Assembly: GCF_003355155.1 (NCBI RefSeq)
Contig: NZ_CP031320.1
Location: 248,001-312,000 of the forward strand
DNA: 64,000 bases
Direction: 5' to 3'
DNA from: Streptomyces armeniacus
GTDB taxonomy: Bacteria; Actinomycetota; Actinomycetes; Streptomycetales; Streptomycetaceae
Below, piece after piece: positions 24,474 through 33,327 of the stretch. The position numbers and the translations under genes were made by a program. Positions within the stretch are counted from its first letter, which is position 1. Every line of letters starts with the position of its first letter. The notes beneath the pieces were generated by a model. It did no database searches. It was not told the DNA's origin and saw nothing but the letters and a program-made list of their open reading frames with translations.

Positions 24474-25708
24474 CGCTCCGCCGCCCTGGGCTCGTAGAAG
24501 AAGTCCTCGAAGTCGGCGGGGTCGTTGAACCCGTTGGCGATGCGGTCGGCCACCTCCTGGTGCCGCATGCCGGCGCCGAGCAGCGTGAGGACGTGCTCGG
24601 GCGGCGGCGCCAGCATCGCGTTCGTCCACTTCGTGACGTGCCGTGCCGTCGCCCAGTAGTGGTCGAACGTCTCCCGCATCCACTGCTCGTCGAACGGCAG
24701 GTCGCCGCGTTCGACGATCGCCGCGAGATAGGTTGCCGCGCACTTGGACGCGGAGTTCGAACCCTGCCCCGTGATCGGGTCGTTGGCCACCACGACGTCC
24801 GCCACGCCCAGCGCGGCGCCGCCACCCGGCAGGTGCCCGACGGGGTGCCGCACGGTCGGCGCGTACCGGCCCGCGAGGGTGCCCTGCTCGTCCGTGAGCT
24901 CGACGTTGGTGGCGCGCGCGTACTCCCAGGGCGTGTAGCGCTCCATCAGCTCCAGCGTCGTGGCCAGGTGCTCGTTCGGGTCGCTGACGCCCTGGAAGAC
25001 GTCCAGAGGGCCGCCGGGCAGGCCCTCCCAGAACAGGATGTCGCACCGTCCGGAGGTGGTCAGGCACGGCATGACGAACAGTTCGCCGACGCCCGGCACC
25101 AGATTGCAGCGGACGGCCTCGACGTCCGGCTCGTCCGAACGCGGCGCCAGCCCGTGCACGTACGAGACGGCGAGCGCGCGCTGCGGGCTGTCGTACGGAG
25201 AGCGGGCCGCGTCCCGCGCGAACATCGACACCAGCTCGCCCTTGCCCGCTGCCACCAGCACCAGGTCGTACTTCCCGGCGAAGAAGTCCAGATCCGAGAC
25301 GGCGGCGCCGTGGATCACCAACTGGCCGCCGCGCGCCGCGAACATCTCCATCCAGCCGGCCATCTTCACCCGCTGGTCCACGGACTGCGCGTACGCGTCG
25401 AGGCTGCCGAGCCAGTCGACGGCGCGCTCCGGGAACTCGCCGGCCGCGCCGGTGGCCGGGTCGGGGGCGGCGACGGAGACGCCGATGGCCTCGATCGGGG
25501 GCGCCTGGCTCTCCCAGCAGTCGAGGCCGGCGTCCCGCTCGTGCTGGAGCGCCTGGTCGAACATGACCTGGGTGGACATGACCCGGCCGGCGCGTATCTC
25601 GTCCGGCGTACGGTTGGACATCACCGTCACCTCGTAGCCCCTGCCCTGGAGGCTGAGCGCGAGCTGGAGCCCGGCCTGCCCGGCTCCGACGACGAGTATC
25701 TTCCGCAT
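24431..25708 (-). CDS. Styrene/indole monooxygenase-like flavoprotein
   Basis: The 425-residue protein starts with a Rossmann dinucleotide motif, ILVVGAGQAGLQLALSLQ. It carries DLVLVAAGKGELV and a late flavin-binding ANDPITGQGSN segment typical of StyA-type two-component flavin monooxygenases. These enzymes use FADH2 supplied by a separate reductase to epoxidise styrene or indole. No reductase (StyB) or styrene-degradation genes are nearby, so the physiological substrate is unknown. It follows cvnD on the same strand after 130 bp and could be the conservon's enzymatic output. Its end overlaps the convergent NlpC/P60 gene. Confidence 0.87.
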   Translation of the reverse strand: MRKILVVGAGQAGLQLALSLQGRGYEVTVMSNRTPDEIRAGRVMSTQVMFDQALQHERDAGLDCWESQAPPIEAIGVSVAAPDPATGAAGEFPERAVDWLGSLDAYAQSVDQRVKMAGWMEMFAARGGQLVIHGAAVSDLDFFAGKYDLVLVAAGKGELVSMFARDAARSPYDSPQRALAVSYVHGLAPRSDEPDVEAVRCNLVPGVGELFVMPCLTTSGRCDILFWEGLPGGPLDVFQGVSDPNEHLATTLELMERYTPWEYARATNVELTDEQGTLAGRYAPTVRHPVGHLPGGGAALGVADVVVANDPITGQGSNSASKCAATYLAAIVERGDLPFDEQWMRETFDHYWATARHVTKWTNAMLAPPPEHVLTLLGAGMRHQEVADRIANGFNDPADFEDFFYEPRAAERYLASLERGSVPRA

Positions 25709-25742
25709 GGCGGATCTCCCTGTGTGAGGGTGTGAATGTTCT

Positions 25743-25772
25743 GCCGGGCCGTGCCCCGCCGGGCCGTGCCCC
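25743..25772. repeat. 15-bp tandem duplication between cvnD and the monooxygenase gene
   Basis: Two perfect adjacent copies of GCCGGGCCGTGCCCC lie in the spacer. They are GC-rich and partly self-complementary with following sequence, so they might weaken read-through from the conservon. Confidence 0.9.
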
Positions 25773-25838
25773 GGGGGGCCGGGCTCGCTGGCTGTGTCCT
25801 ACCGGAACGAGCCGCTCCGCGGAAGGCGCCAACCGCCC

Positions 25839-26471
25839 TCAGACGACCGCCAGTTCCCGCGCGTGGCCCACCAGGGTGACCAGCGACTCGGTGACGGCCC
25901 CGCGACGCCGGGCGTCCACCAGCGCGACCGGGACCGTGTCCGGCACGGACAGCGCCTCGCGTACGTCCTCGGTGGCGTACGCGCGGGTGCCCTCGAAGTG
26001 GTTGACGGCGACCGCGTACGGCAGGCGGCACGCCTCGAAGTAGTCGATCGCCGGGAAGCACTCCTGCAGCCGCCGCGTGTCCGCCAGCACCACCGCGCCG
26101 ATCGCGCCCCGTACGAGGTCGTCCCACATGAACCAGAACCGCTGCTGGCCGGGCGTGCCGAACAGGTACAGCACCAGGCCTTCGTCGAGCGTGATCCGCC
26201 CGAAGTCGAGCGCGACGGTCGTCGTGGTCTTGTCCGGGGTGGCCACGAGGTCGTCGGTCAGCTCGCTCGCGCTGGTCATCACCGCCTCGGTGCGCAGCGG
26301 TTCGATCTCGGAGACGGCCCCGACGAATGTCGTCTTGCCGACCCCGAAGCCGCCCGCCACCACGATCTTCGTGGAGATGGGCGCGCTGCTCAGGTCGTCG
26401 CGCCAGCGCGGTTCGCCGCCCCGGCGCGGCCCGGAGCCCGGCGGGTCCTGTTCACAGTCTGCGGAGTCCAC
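25839..26471 (-). CDS. cvnD: CvnD, conservon Ras-like GTPase
   Basis: The 210-residue protein has a P-loop GGFGVGKTTF, a switch region with TTTTVALDFG, FGTPGQQRF as the G3-type motif, and AVNHFEG in place of the NKxD motif. This is the pattern of the CvnD/MglA-like small GTPases of actinomycete conservons. It cycles at the membrane with the histidine-kinase-like CvnA and the roadblock protein CvnB, in analogy with eukaryotic G-protein signalling. The GTG start lies inside the end of cvnC (20-bp overlap), so translation is coupled. Confidence 0.93.
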   Translation of the reverse strand: MDSADCEQDPPGSGPRRGGEPRWRDDLSSAPISTKIVVAGGFGVGKTTFVGAVSEIEPLRTEAVMTSASELTDDLVATPDKTTTTVALDFGRITLDEGLVLYLFGTPGQQRFWFMWDDLVRGAIGAVVLADTRRLQECFPAIDYFEACRLPYAVAVNHFEGTRAYATEDVREALSVPDTVPVALVDARRRGAVTESLVTLVGHARELAVV

Positions 26472-26847
26472 CCAACACCCTTTCCAGCAGCGCGTGATCG
26501 GGCGGCCCGGTGCCGTGCCCCGTGCCGTGCACGCGGATACGGCCCTGGTCCGCCAGTTCGCTCAGCAGCACCCGCACCACGCCCAGCGGCATCCGCAGGA
26601 GCGCGGATATCTCCGCCACCGTGCGCATCCTGCGGCACAGTTCGATGATGGCCCGCGCTTCGGGCAGCCCCCGTTCGCCGAGCGGGCCCTGCGGGCCGCG
26701 CCGCCCGGTGCGGCGCGGCGGCACCTCGGCCGTGGCCACGAAGGTCTCCACGAGCAGCACCCGCCCGGCGCCGGTACGGCCGCCGGTCAGCGCGTACGGA
26801 CGCACCCTCGCGGGCGCGCGTACGGGCAGCGCGGGGAGCCGGGTCAC
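26452..26847 (-). CDS. cvnC: CvnC, DUF742 protein
   Basis: The 131-residue protein has the DUF742 pattern: VRPYALTGGRT, then PEARAIIELC, then a winged-helix-like region TVAEISALLRMPLGVVRVLLSEL and a C-terminal LLERVLGGLRRL. CvnC proteins are obligate members of conservons and may bind the GTPase or DNA; their function is not settled. The GTG start overlaps the cvnB stop by 4 bp (GTGA), which marks the true start and shows translational coupling. An upstream in-frame extension would run back through cvnB and is not expected. Confidence 0.93.
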   Translation of the reverse strand: MTRLPALPVRAPARVRPYALTGGRTGAGRVLLVETFVATAEVPPRRTGRRGPQGPLGERGLPEARAIIELCRRMRTVAEISALLRMPLGVVRVLLSELADQGRIRVHGTGHGTGPPDHALLERVLGGLRRL

Positions 26848-27362
26848 GGCCGGCGCTCCCGCTCCGTCCCGGTCTCCGTCCGCAGCGACCGGCGCAGCTC
26901 GGTGCGGAGTTCGGGTGTGAGCAGATGGCCGGCCCGGCCGACGAACAGCGCCATGTGATACGCGACGGCGCTCATGTCGCAGTCGGGCGCGGCGTACGCG
27001 CCCAGCAGCGAGCCGTCGCTGATGGACATGACGCACAGGCTGCCGTCGTCCATGGAGACCATCGTCTGCTTCACGGCACCGGCCTCCATCAGCTCGGAGG
27101 CGCCCGTGGTGAGAGAGGCGAGCCCGGAGACGATGGTGGCGAGGTCCGCGCCGGTCTCGTGTGGCGCGGACCGTGGACCGGGGTCGGCGGGGTCAGCCGG
27201 GTCATCATCGGAGGACAGCATCGGCAGCCCGTCGGCGGAGACGACGGCGACGGACAGCAGTCCGGGCACCTCCGCGACAAGGTCCGACAACAGCCAGCGC
27301 AGACTGCGCACTCCGCTGCTGACGGGTGTGTGCTCCGTGGTGGGGGCAGTGGGGGCGTTCAC
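26844..27362 (-). CDS. cvnB: CvnB, roadblock/LC7 protein
   Basis: The 172-residue protein has a roadblock/LC7 fold beginning VRSLRWLLSDLVAEVPGLLS, VVSADGLPML, and GASELMEAGAVKQTMVSMDDG, with the final helix TPELRTELRRSL. CvnB is thought to be the GTPase-activating or regulatory partner of CvnD. A 20-residue Asp/Pro-rich loop (DDDPADPADPGP) is inserted after the second strand. Its ATG overlaps the cvnA stop by 4 bp, so the genes are translated as a coupled set. Confidence 0.94.
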   Translation of the reverse strand: MNAPTAPTTEHTPVSSGVRSLRWLLSDLVAEVPGLLSVAVVSADGLPMLSSDDDPADPADPGPRSAPHETGADLATIVSGLASLTTGASELMEAGAVKQTMVSMDDGSLCVMSISDGSLLGAYAAPDCDMSAVAYHMALFVGRAGHLLTPELRTELRRSLRTETGTERERRP

Positions 27363-30154
27363 GGCAGAGACTCCTCTTCGTTCGCACCTCGTTCAGCGGC
27401 GATCTCCGCCGCCGCGTCACGTCGGCCCTTCTGTGCGCCTCGCTGCAGGCCGCCGAGGCGCCGGCGGAGTTCCTCCGGGTCGGCGCCGCCCTTGCGCTGC
27501 GGCGGCGGACCGGCGGGCGCGGCGTGCTTCCCCTGCTTCGGGGTGCGCCTGGGCAGCCCCGTGCCGGTGACGTCCGGGACGGTCCCGGTGTGCTCCCGTA
27601 CAGTGTCGCCTTCCGGCGCCGCGTCACTCCGCACGGTGTCACTCCGTACGGAGTCGTCCGGCGCCGCGTCGCTCCGTACGGCGTCGTCTCCTCTGGTGCC
27701 CTCGCGGCCGGCGTCGTCCGCGGACTCGTGCTGCGGCGCGTCAGGCGCGGGGGCGGGGACGGGTATCGGCGGGGTGACGTTCCGCTCCAGCGCGGGCGGG
27801 TGCGGCACCGTGGCGGTGCGCCGACGCCGTACGGGCAGCGCGTTGGAGTTGGCCTCCGCCACCGAGCCCGGCAGGCTGCCCGGCGCACCGGCCGCGGCCG
27901 GTGCCGCCGCCGCGCGCGCGGCGCCGTCGTCCGGCGCGGCGGCGCCGGCCTCCGGGCCCGCCTCCGCCAGCACCTCGAGCGGCAGGATCACCGCGGCGGC
28001 GATGCCGCCACGCGTCTGCCGGCGCAGCTGTACGCGCAGACCGTGCCGCGCCGCCAGCCGGGCCGCCACGTGCAGCCCCAGGCCCGCGCTGCCGCCTGCG
28101 TCGACGCCCGGACGTACGGGCTCCGGCGGGACGGGGGCGGACAGCAACTCGTTGAGCTCGGCGAGGCGTTCGCCGGTCATGCCGGTGCCCTGGTCCTGTA
28201 CGGAGAGCATGATCTCGCCGTTCTGCAGCAGCCAGCCGGTCAGCTGGGCCTCGGACTCCGGGGCGGAGAACGCGGTGGCATTGTCGAGGAGTTCGGCGAC
28301 GAGGTGGCTCACGTCGTCCGCCGCGTGCTCGGTCACGTACGCCTGCGGCGGCAGCGGGGCGAGCCGTACGCGCTCGTACTGCTCCGTCTCGCTGACCGCC
28401 GCGCGCAGCACGTCGAGCAGCGGGACGGGCCCGTCGTGGTGCGGGACCGGGCGTACGGCGCCGGCGAGCAGCAGCAGTCCCTCGCTGTGCCGGCGGGTGC
28501 GGGTGGCCAGGTGGTCGAGCGTGAACAGGGTGCCGAGGCGGCCGGGGTCGGTCTCGTCCGCCTCCAGCGCCTCGATGTTGGCCAGCAGGCGTTCGATCAG
28601 CCCGAGGGTGCGCTGCCCCAGGAGCGCCACCGGGCTGTCGGCCTGGGACGGCTGCGGCGCGGCGGCCGTCTCCTGTGCCAGGGCGGCGTGTCCGGCGCGC
28701 AGCCGCGCGACCTCGGGGGCGGAGACGGCCGGGGCGCCCAGCGGCGGGGTGTGCGGCTCCGTTCCCGCGCCGCCCGTTCCGGCGCTGTCCGCACCGTCCG
28801 CGCCCGCGGCCGCGCTCCCTACAGACGCCGCCGCGCTCCCTACGGAGGCCGCGCCGTCCGCCGTACGCTCGTGCAGCGCCGCCGCCGTGTCCCGCAGCTG
28901 GTTCAGCGCGCGGACCACGTCGGCGAACTCGTCGTTGCGGCCGGTGAACCGCACCGGCTCCTCGCCCACCGGATCGGCGGCGAGCCGCCGCGCGCCGCGC
29001 CGCACCACCGCGAGCGGCCGGGCGAGCGAACGCGCCGACTGCACACCGGTGGCGAGCGCCAGCAGCAGGCTGCCGCCGACGAGTGCGGCGCGCAGCTCCG
29101 CGTCCGTCACCTCGTCGTCCCGCAGCCCCTCCAGCCGCCGCACCTCGGCGGCGGCGAGCGACGAGTGGACACCGCGCATCAGGCCCACACGGGCCGAGAG
29201 GGCGGCGGCGACGCGTTCGCCGTCCACGTTCGACCAGTCTGCGGGGCCGGGCGAGGTGCGTTCGGTGAGCCGCCGCAGATACCGGTGCGCGGCGTTGACG
29301 TCGCTGCCGGTCACCGCTTTCTCGAAGGTCTCGCGCGGGCCGCTGTCCGCCGTCTGCTCGAAGTCCTCCTGCGCGCCCTGCTCCCGTACGCGTGCCAGCT
29401 CGGCCGCCGCCGTCAGCTCCGGCTGCGAACCGGCCGCCTCGAGCGCGCCGTGCAGCAGACCGCGGGTGCCGGACGCCTGGGCGACGGCGCGGCCCAGGTG
29501 CGGCAACGCGGCGGTGCCGGAGGAGCCGCCGTCGCGGGTCACGGCCTGGAGGCGCTGGATGGTGTCGGTGTACGACTCGTACGTCGCCAGGGCGGCGGCC
29601 TGCCCGGCGCCGTCCTGCTGCCGCTTGCCGGGCAGCCGGGCCAGCCGCTCCTTGAGGTCCGCGGGCACCTCGTCGGAGCCGCGTACTGCGGCGATCTGCC
29701 GCTTCAGCCGGGCCCGTTGGGACGCGGACACGCCGGTGGGGCTGCCGGCGGTCGAACCGGTGCCGACCTCGGTGCCGCCCGTGCCCCCCGTGCCGCGCTC
29801 GCGTCCGGCGGCGGCGTACACGACGAGGTCCTCGCGTTCGTCGGCGAGGGAGTGCGTGAGGGCGATGATCCGCTGGTCCAGGACGGCCTGGTCGACGCGG
29901 TCCTGCGCGTCGGCGAGCGATCCGGAGGCGGAGAGGACGGCGGGGGCTCCGGCCGCGGCGACGCAGACGGCGGTGAGCGCGACGGAGATGAGCAGCCGGT
30001 TGCGTACGCGCGCCCGGCGCGGTGTACGTGGCGTAGGGGACGCCGTGGTGGCGGCAGGCTTGCCAGATTTCCGAAGTCGGTTCGTCCGCACCCGCGCTCG
30101 CAATCTCGTCCCGCCCGGCCCGGGAACGGCCCCGGAGGCGACAGCCCAACTCAT
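27359..30154 (-). CDS. cvnA: CvnA, conservon histidine-kinase-like sensor
   Basis: The protein of about 931 residues begins with a cytoplasmic Arg-rich segment. A first membrane helix (LLISVALTAVCVAAAG) follows, then a nitrate-sensor-like helical outer domain of some 300 residues, a second helix (AALVGGSLLLALATG), HAMP-like sequence, and an ATPase domain with LVAELLDNATAFSAP (N box), QDQGTGM and AGLGLHVAARLA. The phosphoacceptor helix is degenerate (TRRHSEGLLLL). A long low-complexity tail contains repeated VRSD units. CvnA senses an outside signal for the CvnB-D module. The start at ATG 30154 is inferred; the frame stays open further upstream. Confidence 0.9.
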   Translation of the reverse strand: MSWAVASGAVPGPGGTRLRARVRTNRLRKSGKPAATTASPTPRTPRRARVRNRLLISVALTAVCVAAAGAPAVLSASGSLADAQDRVDQAVLDQRIIALTHSLADEREDLVVYAAAGRERGTGGTGGTEVGTGSTAGSPTGVSASQRARLKRQIAAVRGSDEVPADLKERLARLPGKRQQDGAGQAAALATYESYTDTIQRLQAVTRDGGSSGTAALPHLGRAVAQASGTRGLLHGALEAAGSQPELTAAAELARVREQGAQEDFEQTADSGPRETFEKAVTGSDVNAAHRYLRRLTERTSPGPADWSNVDGERVAAALSARVGLMRGVHSSLAAAEVRRLEGLRDDEVTDAELRAALVGGSLLLALATGVQSARSLARPLAVVRRGARRLAADPVGEEPVRFTGRNDEFADVVRALNQLRDTAAALHERTADGAASVGSAAASVGSAAAGADGADSAGTGGAGTEPHTPPLGAPAVSAPEVARLRAGHAALAQETAAAPQPSQADSPVALLGQRTLGLIERLLANIEALEADETDPGRLGTLFTLDHLATRTRRHSEGLLLLAGAVRPVPHHDGPVPLLDVLRAAVSETEQYERVRLAPLPPQAYVTEHAADDVSHLVAELLDNATAFSAPESEAQLTGWLLQNGEIMLSVQDQGTGMTGERLAELNELLSAPVPPEPVRPGVDAGGSAGLGLHVAARLAARHGLRVQLRRQTRGGIAAAVILPLEVLAEAGPEAGAAAPDDGAARAAAAPAAAGAPGSLPGSVAEANSNALPVRRRRTATVPHPPALERNVTPPIPVPAPAPDAPQHESADDAGREGTRGDDAVRSDAAPDDSVRSDTVRSDAAPEGDTVREHTGTVPDVTGTGLPRRTPKQGKHAAPAGPPPQRKGGADPEELRRRLGGLQRGAQKGRRDAAAEIAAERGANEEESLP

Positions 30155-30511
30155 GTGGCGCGAGAAGGCTCCCGCCCCGACTGACGACGCACGACCCTTC
30201 CAGTGCCGAATTGGGGCGGGTGTGGTTCCCCTTCCGCACCACCCGAAGGAGTGAACATCACGCGGGAGTTGGTAGACAACTCGGATCGCGGCTGCGTACG
30301 GGCCCGCCCGTGGCCGCGGTTGGAAATCCGCGCGGGAGCCTGGCAGTATGCGCGCCCGCACTCGTACGGAGCCGCCTGAAGGACCGCGTCCGGCACCGCA
30401 CGGAGCACGCCGGGGCACCGCGGCACACCCCTGACCTGCTGGTCCAGGCCAATCCCCGGAAACCGTACGGGTGCCCGAATCCGCCGCTCAGGGCTCCGGC
30501 AGACTTGTCCC
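30155..30511. other. Divergent intergenic region, conservon / PP2C-like gene
   Basis: No gene is supported here. The region must hold promoters for cvnA (minus) and the PP2C-like gene (plus). A small inverted repeat GTTG-N5-CAAC is visible near 30270, but no convincing -35/-10 pair was found. Confidence 0.6.
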
Positions 30512-31402
30512 ATGCGCATCGAGATGGCGAGCGAACCGGGCGGCCCGGGACGCCCCAACGAGGACTACACATCCGTGGCGTTGCCCGCCTCCGGCGACGG
30601 CGGAGCCCTCGTCGTCCTCGACGGGGTGACCCCGCCCGCGGGCGACGACGGGTGTGTGCACGGCGTGCCCTGGTTCACCTCACGGCTGGGCGGCGCGCTG
30701 CTCGAACTGGCCGCCTCCCCGCGGGATCTGACGCTCGCCGAGTGCCTCGCGGAGGCCATTACGCGTACCTCCGACGCGCACCGCGAAACCTGTGACCTTT
30801 CTCACTCGCGCACTCCGCAGGCGACCGTCGTCGCGGCCCGCTGGGACGAGGGGACGGTCGAACACCTGGTGCTCTCGGACTCCGCACTGCTCCTGGAGCG
30901 CGCCGACGGCTCCGTGACGCCCGTGCTCGACGCGCGCCTCGATCAACTCCCCGACCGTGTCCGCTCGATGCGCGCCGGTGTCCGCGCCCTCCCGCGCGGC
31001 TCCGCCGAACGCGCCACGGCGGGCGCCGCGTACGCCCGCGCCGTCGAGGCGCTGCGCAACGCGCCCGACGGCGGCGGCTTCTACACCGCGGCCGCCGACC
31101 CGGCCGTGGCCCGGCTCGCGGTCACCGGCACCACGCCGCGTACGGACGTCACCGCGCTGCTCGGCCTCACGGACGGCGCGTCCCGCTGGGTCGAGACGTT
31201 CCGGCTCGGCGACTGGTCCGGACTGCTGGACCTGGTGCGGAAGGAGGGCCCGTACGCGCTCGTCGCACGGGTGCGCACGGCGGAAGACGCGGACCCGGAC
31301 TGCACCGCGTTCCCGCGCGGGAAGGCGCACGACGACGCGACTACGGTGTTCGCCGAGCTGCCGCAGGCGGAGGCGCGGCGGGGCACGACGGGCGGGGTGT
31401 AG
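30512..31402 (+). CDS. PP2C-like phosphatase-family protein
   Basis: The 296-residue protein resembles PP2C/SpoIIE-type phosphatases. An Asn-Glu-Asp near the N-terminus (GRPNEDY) is followed by VVLDGVT where the family has a metal-binding DGxGG, LVLSDSALLLE, LLGLTDGASRW and a final KAHDDATTVF. Most metal-ligand Asp positions are therefore present, but the second Gly-Gly is missing, so full activity is not assured. It is divergent from the conservon and near the kinase array, where it might reverse phosphorylation; that link is only inferred from proximity. The ATG was chosen where the PP2C fold begins. Confidence 0.75.
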   Translation: MRIEMASEPGGPGRPNEDYTSVALPASGDGGALVVLDGVTPPAGDDGCVHGVPWFTSRLGGALLELAASPRDLTLAECLAEAITRTSDAHRETCDLSHSRTPQATVVAARWDEGTVEHLVLSDSALLLERADGSVTPVLDARLDQLPDRVRSMRAGVRALPRGSAERATAGAAYARAVEALRNAPDGGGFYTAAADPAVARLAVTGTTPRTDVTALLGLTDGASRWVETFRLGDWSGLLDLVRKEGPYALVARVRTAEDADPDCTAFPRGKAHDDATTVFAELPQAEARRGTTGGV

Positions 31403-31484
31403 CCCCGGGCGCACGCGGGCGGGCGTACGAGCCGTACGCAGGCCGGCGTACGAGCCGCACGCGGGGCGGGCGCCGTACGCCGCG

Positions 31485-32033
31485 TCAGTCCTCCGTGTTG
31501 CCCAGCCCGTTCAGCCGGTGCAGCAGCCGCGCCAGTTCGGAGATCTCCCCGCGGTCCCACGCCGCCAGCTTGCGCCCGTACTCCGCGCGCCGCGCCTGCC
31601 GTACCCGCGTGAAGCGGTCCCGGCCGCCCGGTGTCAGCTCCACGAGCGAGGCACGCCCGTCGGCGGGGTCCCTCGTGCGGGCGACCAGACCGAGCGTCTC
31701 CAGGGCCGCCAACTGGCGGCTCATCGTGGCCTTGCCGACCCCGAAGTACGTCGCGAGCTCGGTGGCCCGCTGCGGTCCGGCCTCCTCGAGCCGTACGAGC
31801 AGCCCGTACGCGGCGGGCTCCAGGTCAGGGTGCACCTCGCGGGCCATCTCGCCGGAGGAGGCGCGGGCGCGGCGGAGGAAAACCGCCAACTCCCGTTCGA
31901 GGTCGAGGAACTCGGGCCCGTACGGCCCGCCCGCCGGATCGTGGCCGCGGTCCGCGGCGTCCCGCGGATTCGTCGAAGCGTCACCTTCGGTCCCGGCATT
32001 GTGCACGTCAGCGCCCTCTCCGGCTTTTCCCAT
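31485..32033 (-). CDS. MarR-family transcriptional regulator
   Basis: The 182-residue protein has an acidic N-terminal extension of about 40 residues, then the MarR winged helix: PAAYGLLVRLEEAGPQRATE, YFGVGKATMSRQLAALETLGLV as recognition helix, and the wing DPADGRASLVELT. MarR proteins bind DNA as dimers and release it with phenolic or oxidant ligands. The neighbour across about 290 bp is a divergent GH25 muramidase gene, a possible target. The ATG at 32033 follows CAGGAAC; upstream in-frame starts would add an unrelated Cys-rich segment. Confidence 0.9.
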   Translation of the reverse strand: MGKAGEGADVHNAGTEGDASTNPRDAADRGHDPAGGPYGPEFLDLERELAVFLRRARASSGEMAREVHPDLEPAAYGLLVRLEEAGPQRATELATYFGVGKATMSRQLAALETLGLVARTRDPADGRASLVELTPGGRDRFTRVRQARRAEYGRKLAAWDRGEISELARLLHRLNGLGNTED

Positions 32034-32160
32034 GATGAAAGTTCCTGCCAGCGCACGCGATCGTCGCAGCTCCGCCAGTATTTCGCAGGAGTAGACCAAC
32101 GGCAGCCCACGAGCCCTCTTCCACCCGGGAGTTCTACGCGCGTATCTTTCCCATGGCATG

Positions 32161-32300
32161 TCCACACCACCGCACTCCGGGCATGTCACCCCCTCGGCAC
32201 CACGTGCTCCCCCGCACCACGCGCACGCTCCGCACCGTACGCACCCCCGCACCGCTCCGTACCACCAGGCACCGTCCCACCCCCCGGCACATCCCCCACT
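32161..32300 (+). other. C-rich, G-poor leader before the GH25 gene
   Basis: Over this stretch cytosines outnumber guanines about three to one (66 against 22 in the first 120 bases), with many CACC and CCCC runs. Such a transcript would be nearly unstructured and resembles a rut-like (Rho-loading) or translation-enhancing leader. No promoter was identified. Confidence 0.45.
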
Positions 32301-32319
32301 GAGGTCTTCGGAGGCAGCG

Positions 32320-33174
32320 ATGCCCAGCTACAGATCCGGTTCCAGCAGCCCCACGCGCCGTGTCGCCACCGCGGCCGGGATGCTCCTGTCCGTTCTCGCC
32401 CTCGTCGTCACCCTGCCCGGCACGGCGTCCGCCGCCCCGGGCGAGGACCGCGGGCCCGTCAAGCGCGGCGACGCGTGGATGGGCATGTCGGTCGAGCGGC
32501 ACGAGGGAGGCAAGCCGCAGGAGGAGCCGCCGCCGAGCCTGGCGGCGAGCGTGGAAGGCGTCGACGTCTCCGGCCACCAGGGGAACGTCGACTGGAACGC
32601 GCTGTGGAACAGCGGAGTCCGCTGGGCCTACGTCAAGGGCACCGAAGGCACGTACTACCAGAACGACTACTTCACGCAGCAGTACAACGGCTCGTACAAC
32701 GTCGGCATGATCCGCGGCGCGTACCACTTCGCCAACCCGAAGGACTCCAGCGGCGCCGCCCAGGCCAACTTCTTCGTGGACCACGGGGGCGGCTGGTCGA
32801 AGGACGGCAAGACGCTGCCGGGCGTACTCGACATCGAGTACAACCCGTACGACGGCAACGACTGCTACGACATGAGCGCCGGCGCGATGGTCAACTGGAT
32901 CCGCGACTTCACCAACACGTACAAGGCCCGCACCGGCCGCGACGCCGTGATCTACACGACCACCAACTGGTGGGCCACCTGCACCGGCAACGACGGCAGC
33001 TTCGGCGCCACCAACCCGCTGTGGGTCGCCCGCTACGCCTCCGGGCCGGGCGCGCTGCCGAACGGCTGGGGCTTCTACACCTTCTGGCAGTACACCTCGA
33101 CGGGCCCCATCGTCGGTGACCACAACGTCTTCAACGGCGCGTACGACCGCCTGCAGGCCCTCGCCAACGGCTAG
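32320..33174 (+). CDS. Secreted GH25 muramidase (cellosyl-like)
   Basis: The protein of 284 residues has a signal peptide (SVLALVVTLPGTASA, cleavage near residue 38), then a linker, then a GH25 domain: VEGVDVSGHQGNVDW with the first acidic residues, WAYVKGTEG, AYHFANP, LDIEYNPY with the catalytic Asp/Glu pair, and FWQYTSTG near the end. It cleaves the MurNAc to GlcNAc bond of peptidoglycan, like Streptomyces cellosyl. There is no cell-wall binding module. GGAGG lies 5 bp before the ATG, which decides the start. A strong terminator follows. Confidence 0.95.
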   Translation: MPSYRSGSSSPTRRVATAAGMLLSVLALVVTLPGTASAAPGEDRGPVKRGDAWMGMSVERHEGGKPQEEPPPSLAASVEGVDVSGHQGNVDWNALWNSGVRWAYVKGTEGTYYQNDYFTQQYNGSYNVGMIRGAYHFANPKDSSGAAQANFFVDHGGGWSKDGKTLPGVLDIEYNPYDGNDCYDMSAGAMVNWIRDFTNTYKARTGRDAVIYTTTNWWATCTGNDGSFGATNPLWVARYASGPGALPNGWGFYTFWQYTSTGPIVGDHNVFNGAYDRLQALANG

Positions 33175-33207
33175 GCCCCGGCACGCGGCGGCAGCGCCGC
33201 CACAGAC

Positions 33208-33250
33208 CAGGAGTGGCCCCCTCCACCAGGGCGGGAGGGGGCCATTCCTG
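33208..33250 (+). terminator. Hairpin terminator after the GH25 gene
   Basis: Arms 33208-33224 and 33234-33250 pair over 17 bp with one G-T wobble, around a nine-base loop. It lies between the convergent GH25 and lon genes. Confidence 0.85.
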
Positions 33251-33327
33251 CGGTACGGCCACGCGCGGCCGTGCCGTCGGTACGGCCGCGCGCCGGGGCA
33301 CGCGGCCGCCCTTCCCGGCCGCGTCCG

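Noticed and set aside
24431..25708. Styrene degradation locus
   Set aside because: Only a StyA-like gene is present. No StyB reductase, isomerase or dehydrogenase gene lies nearby.
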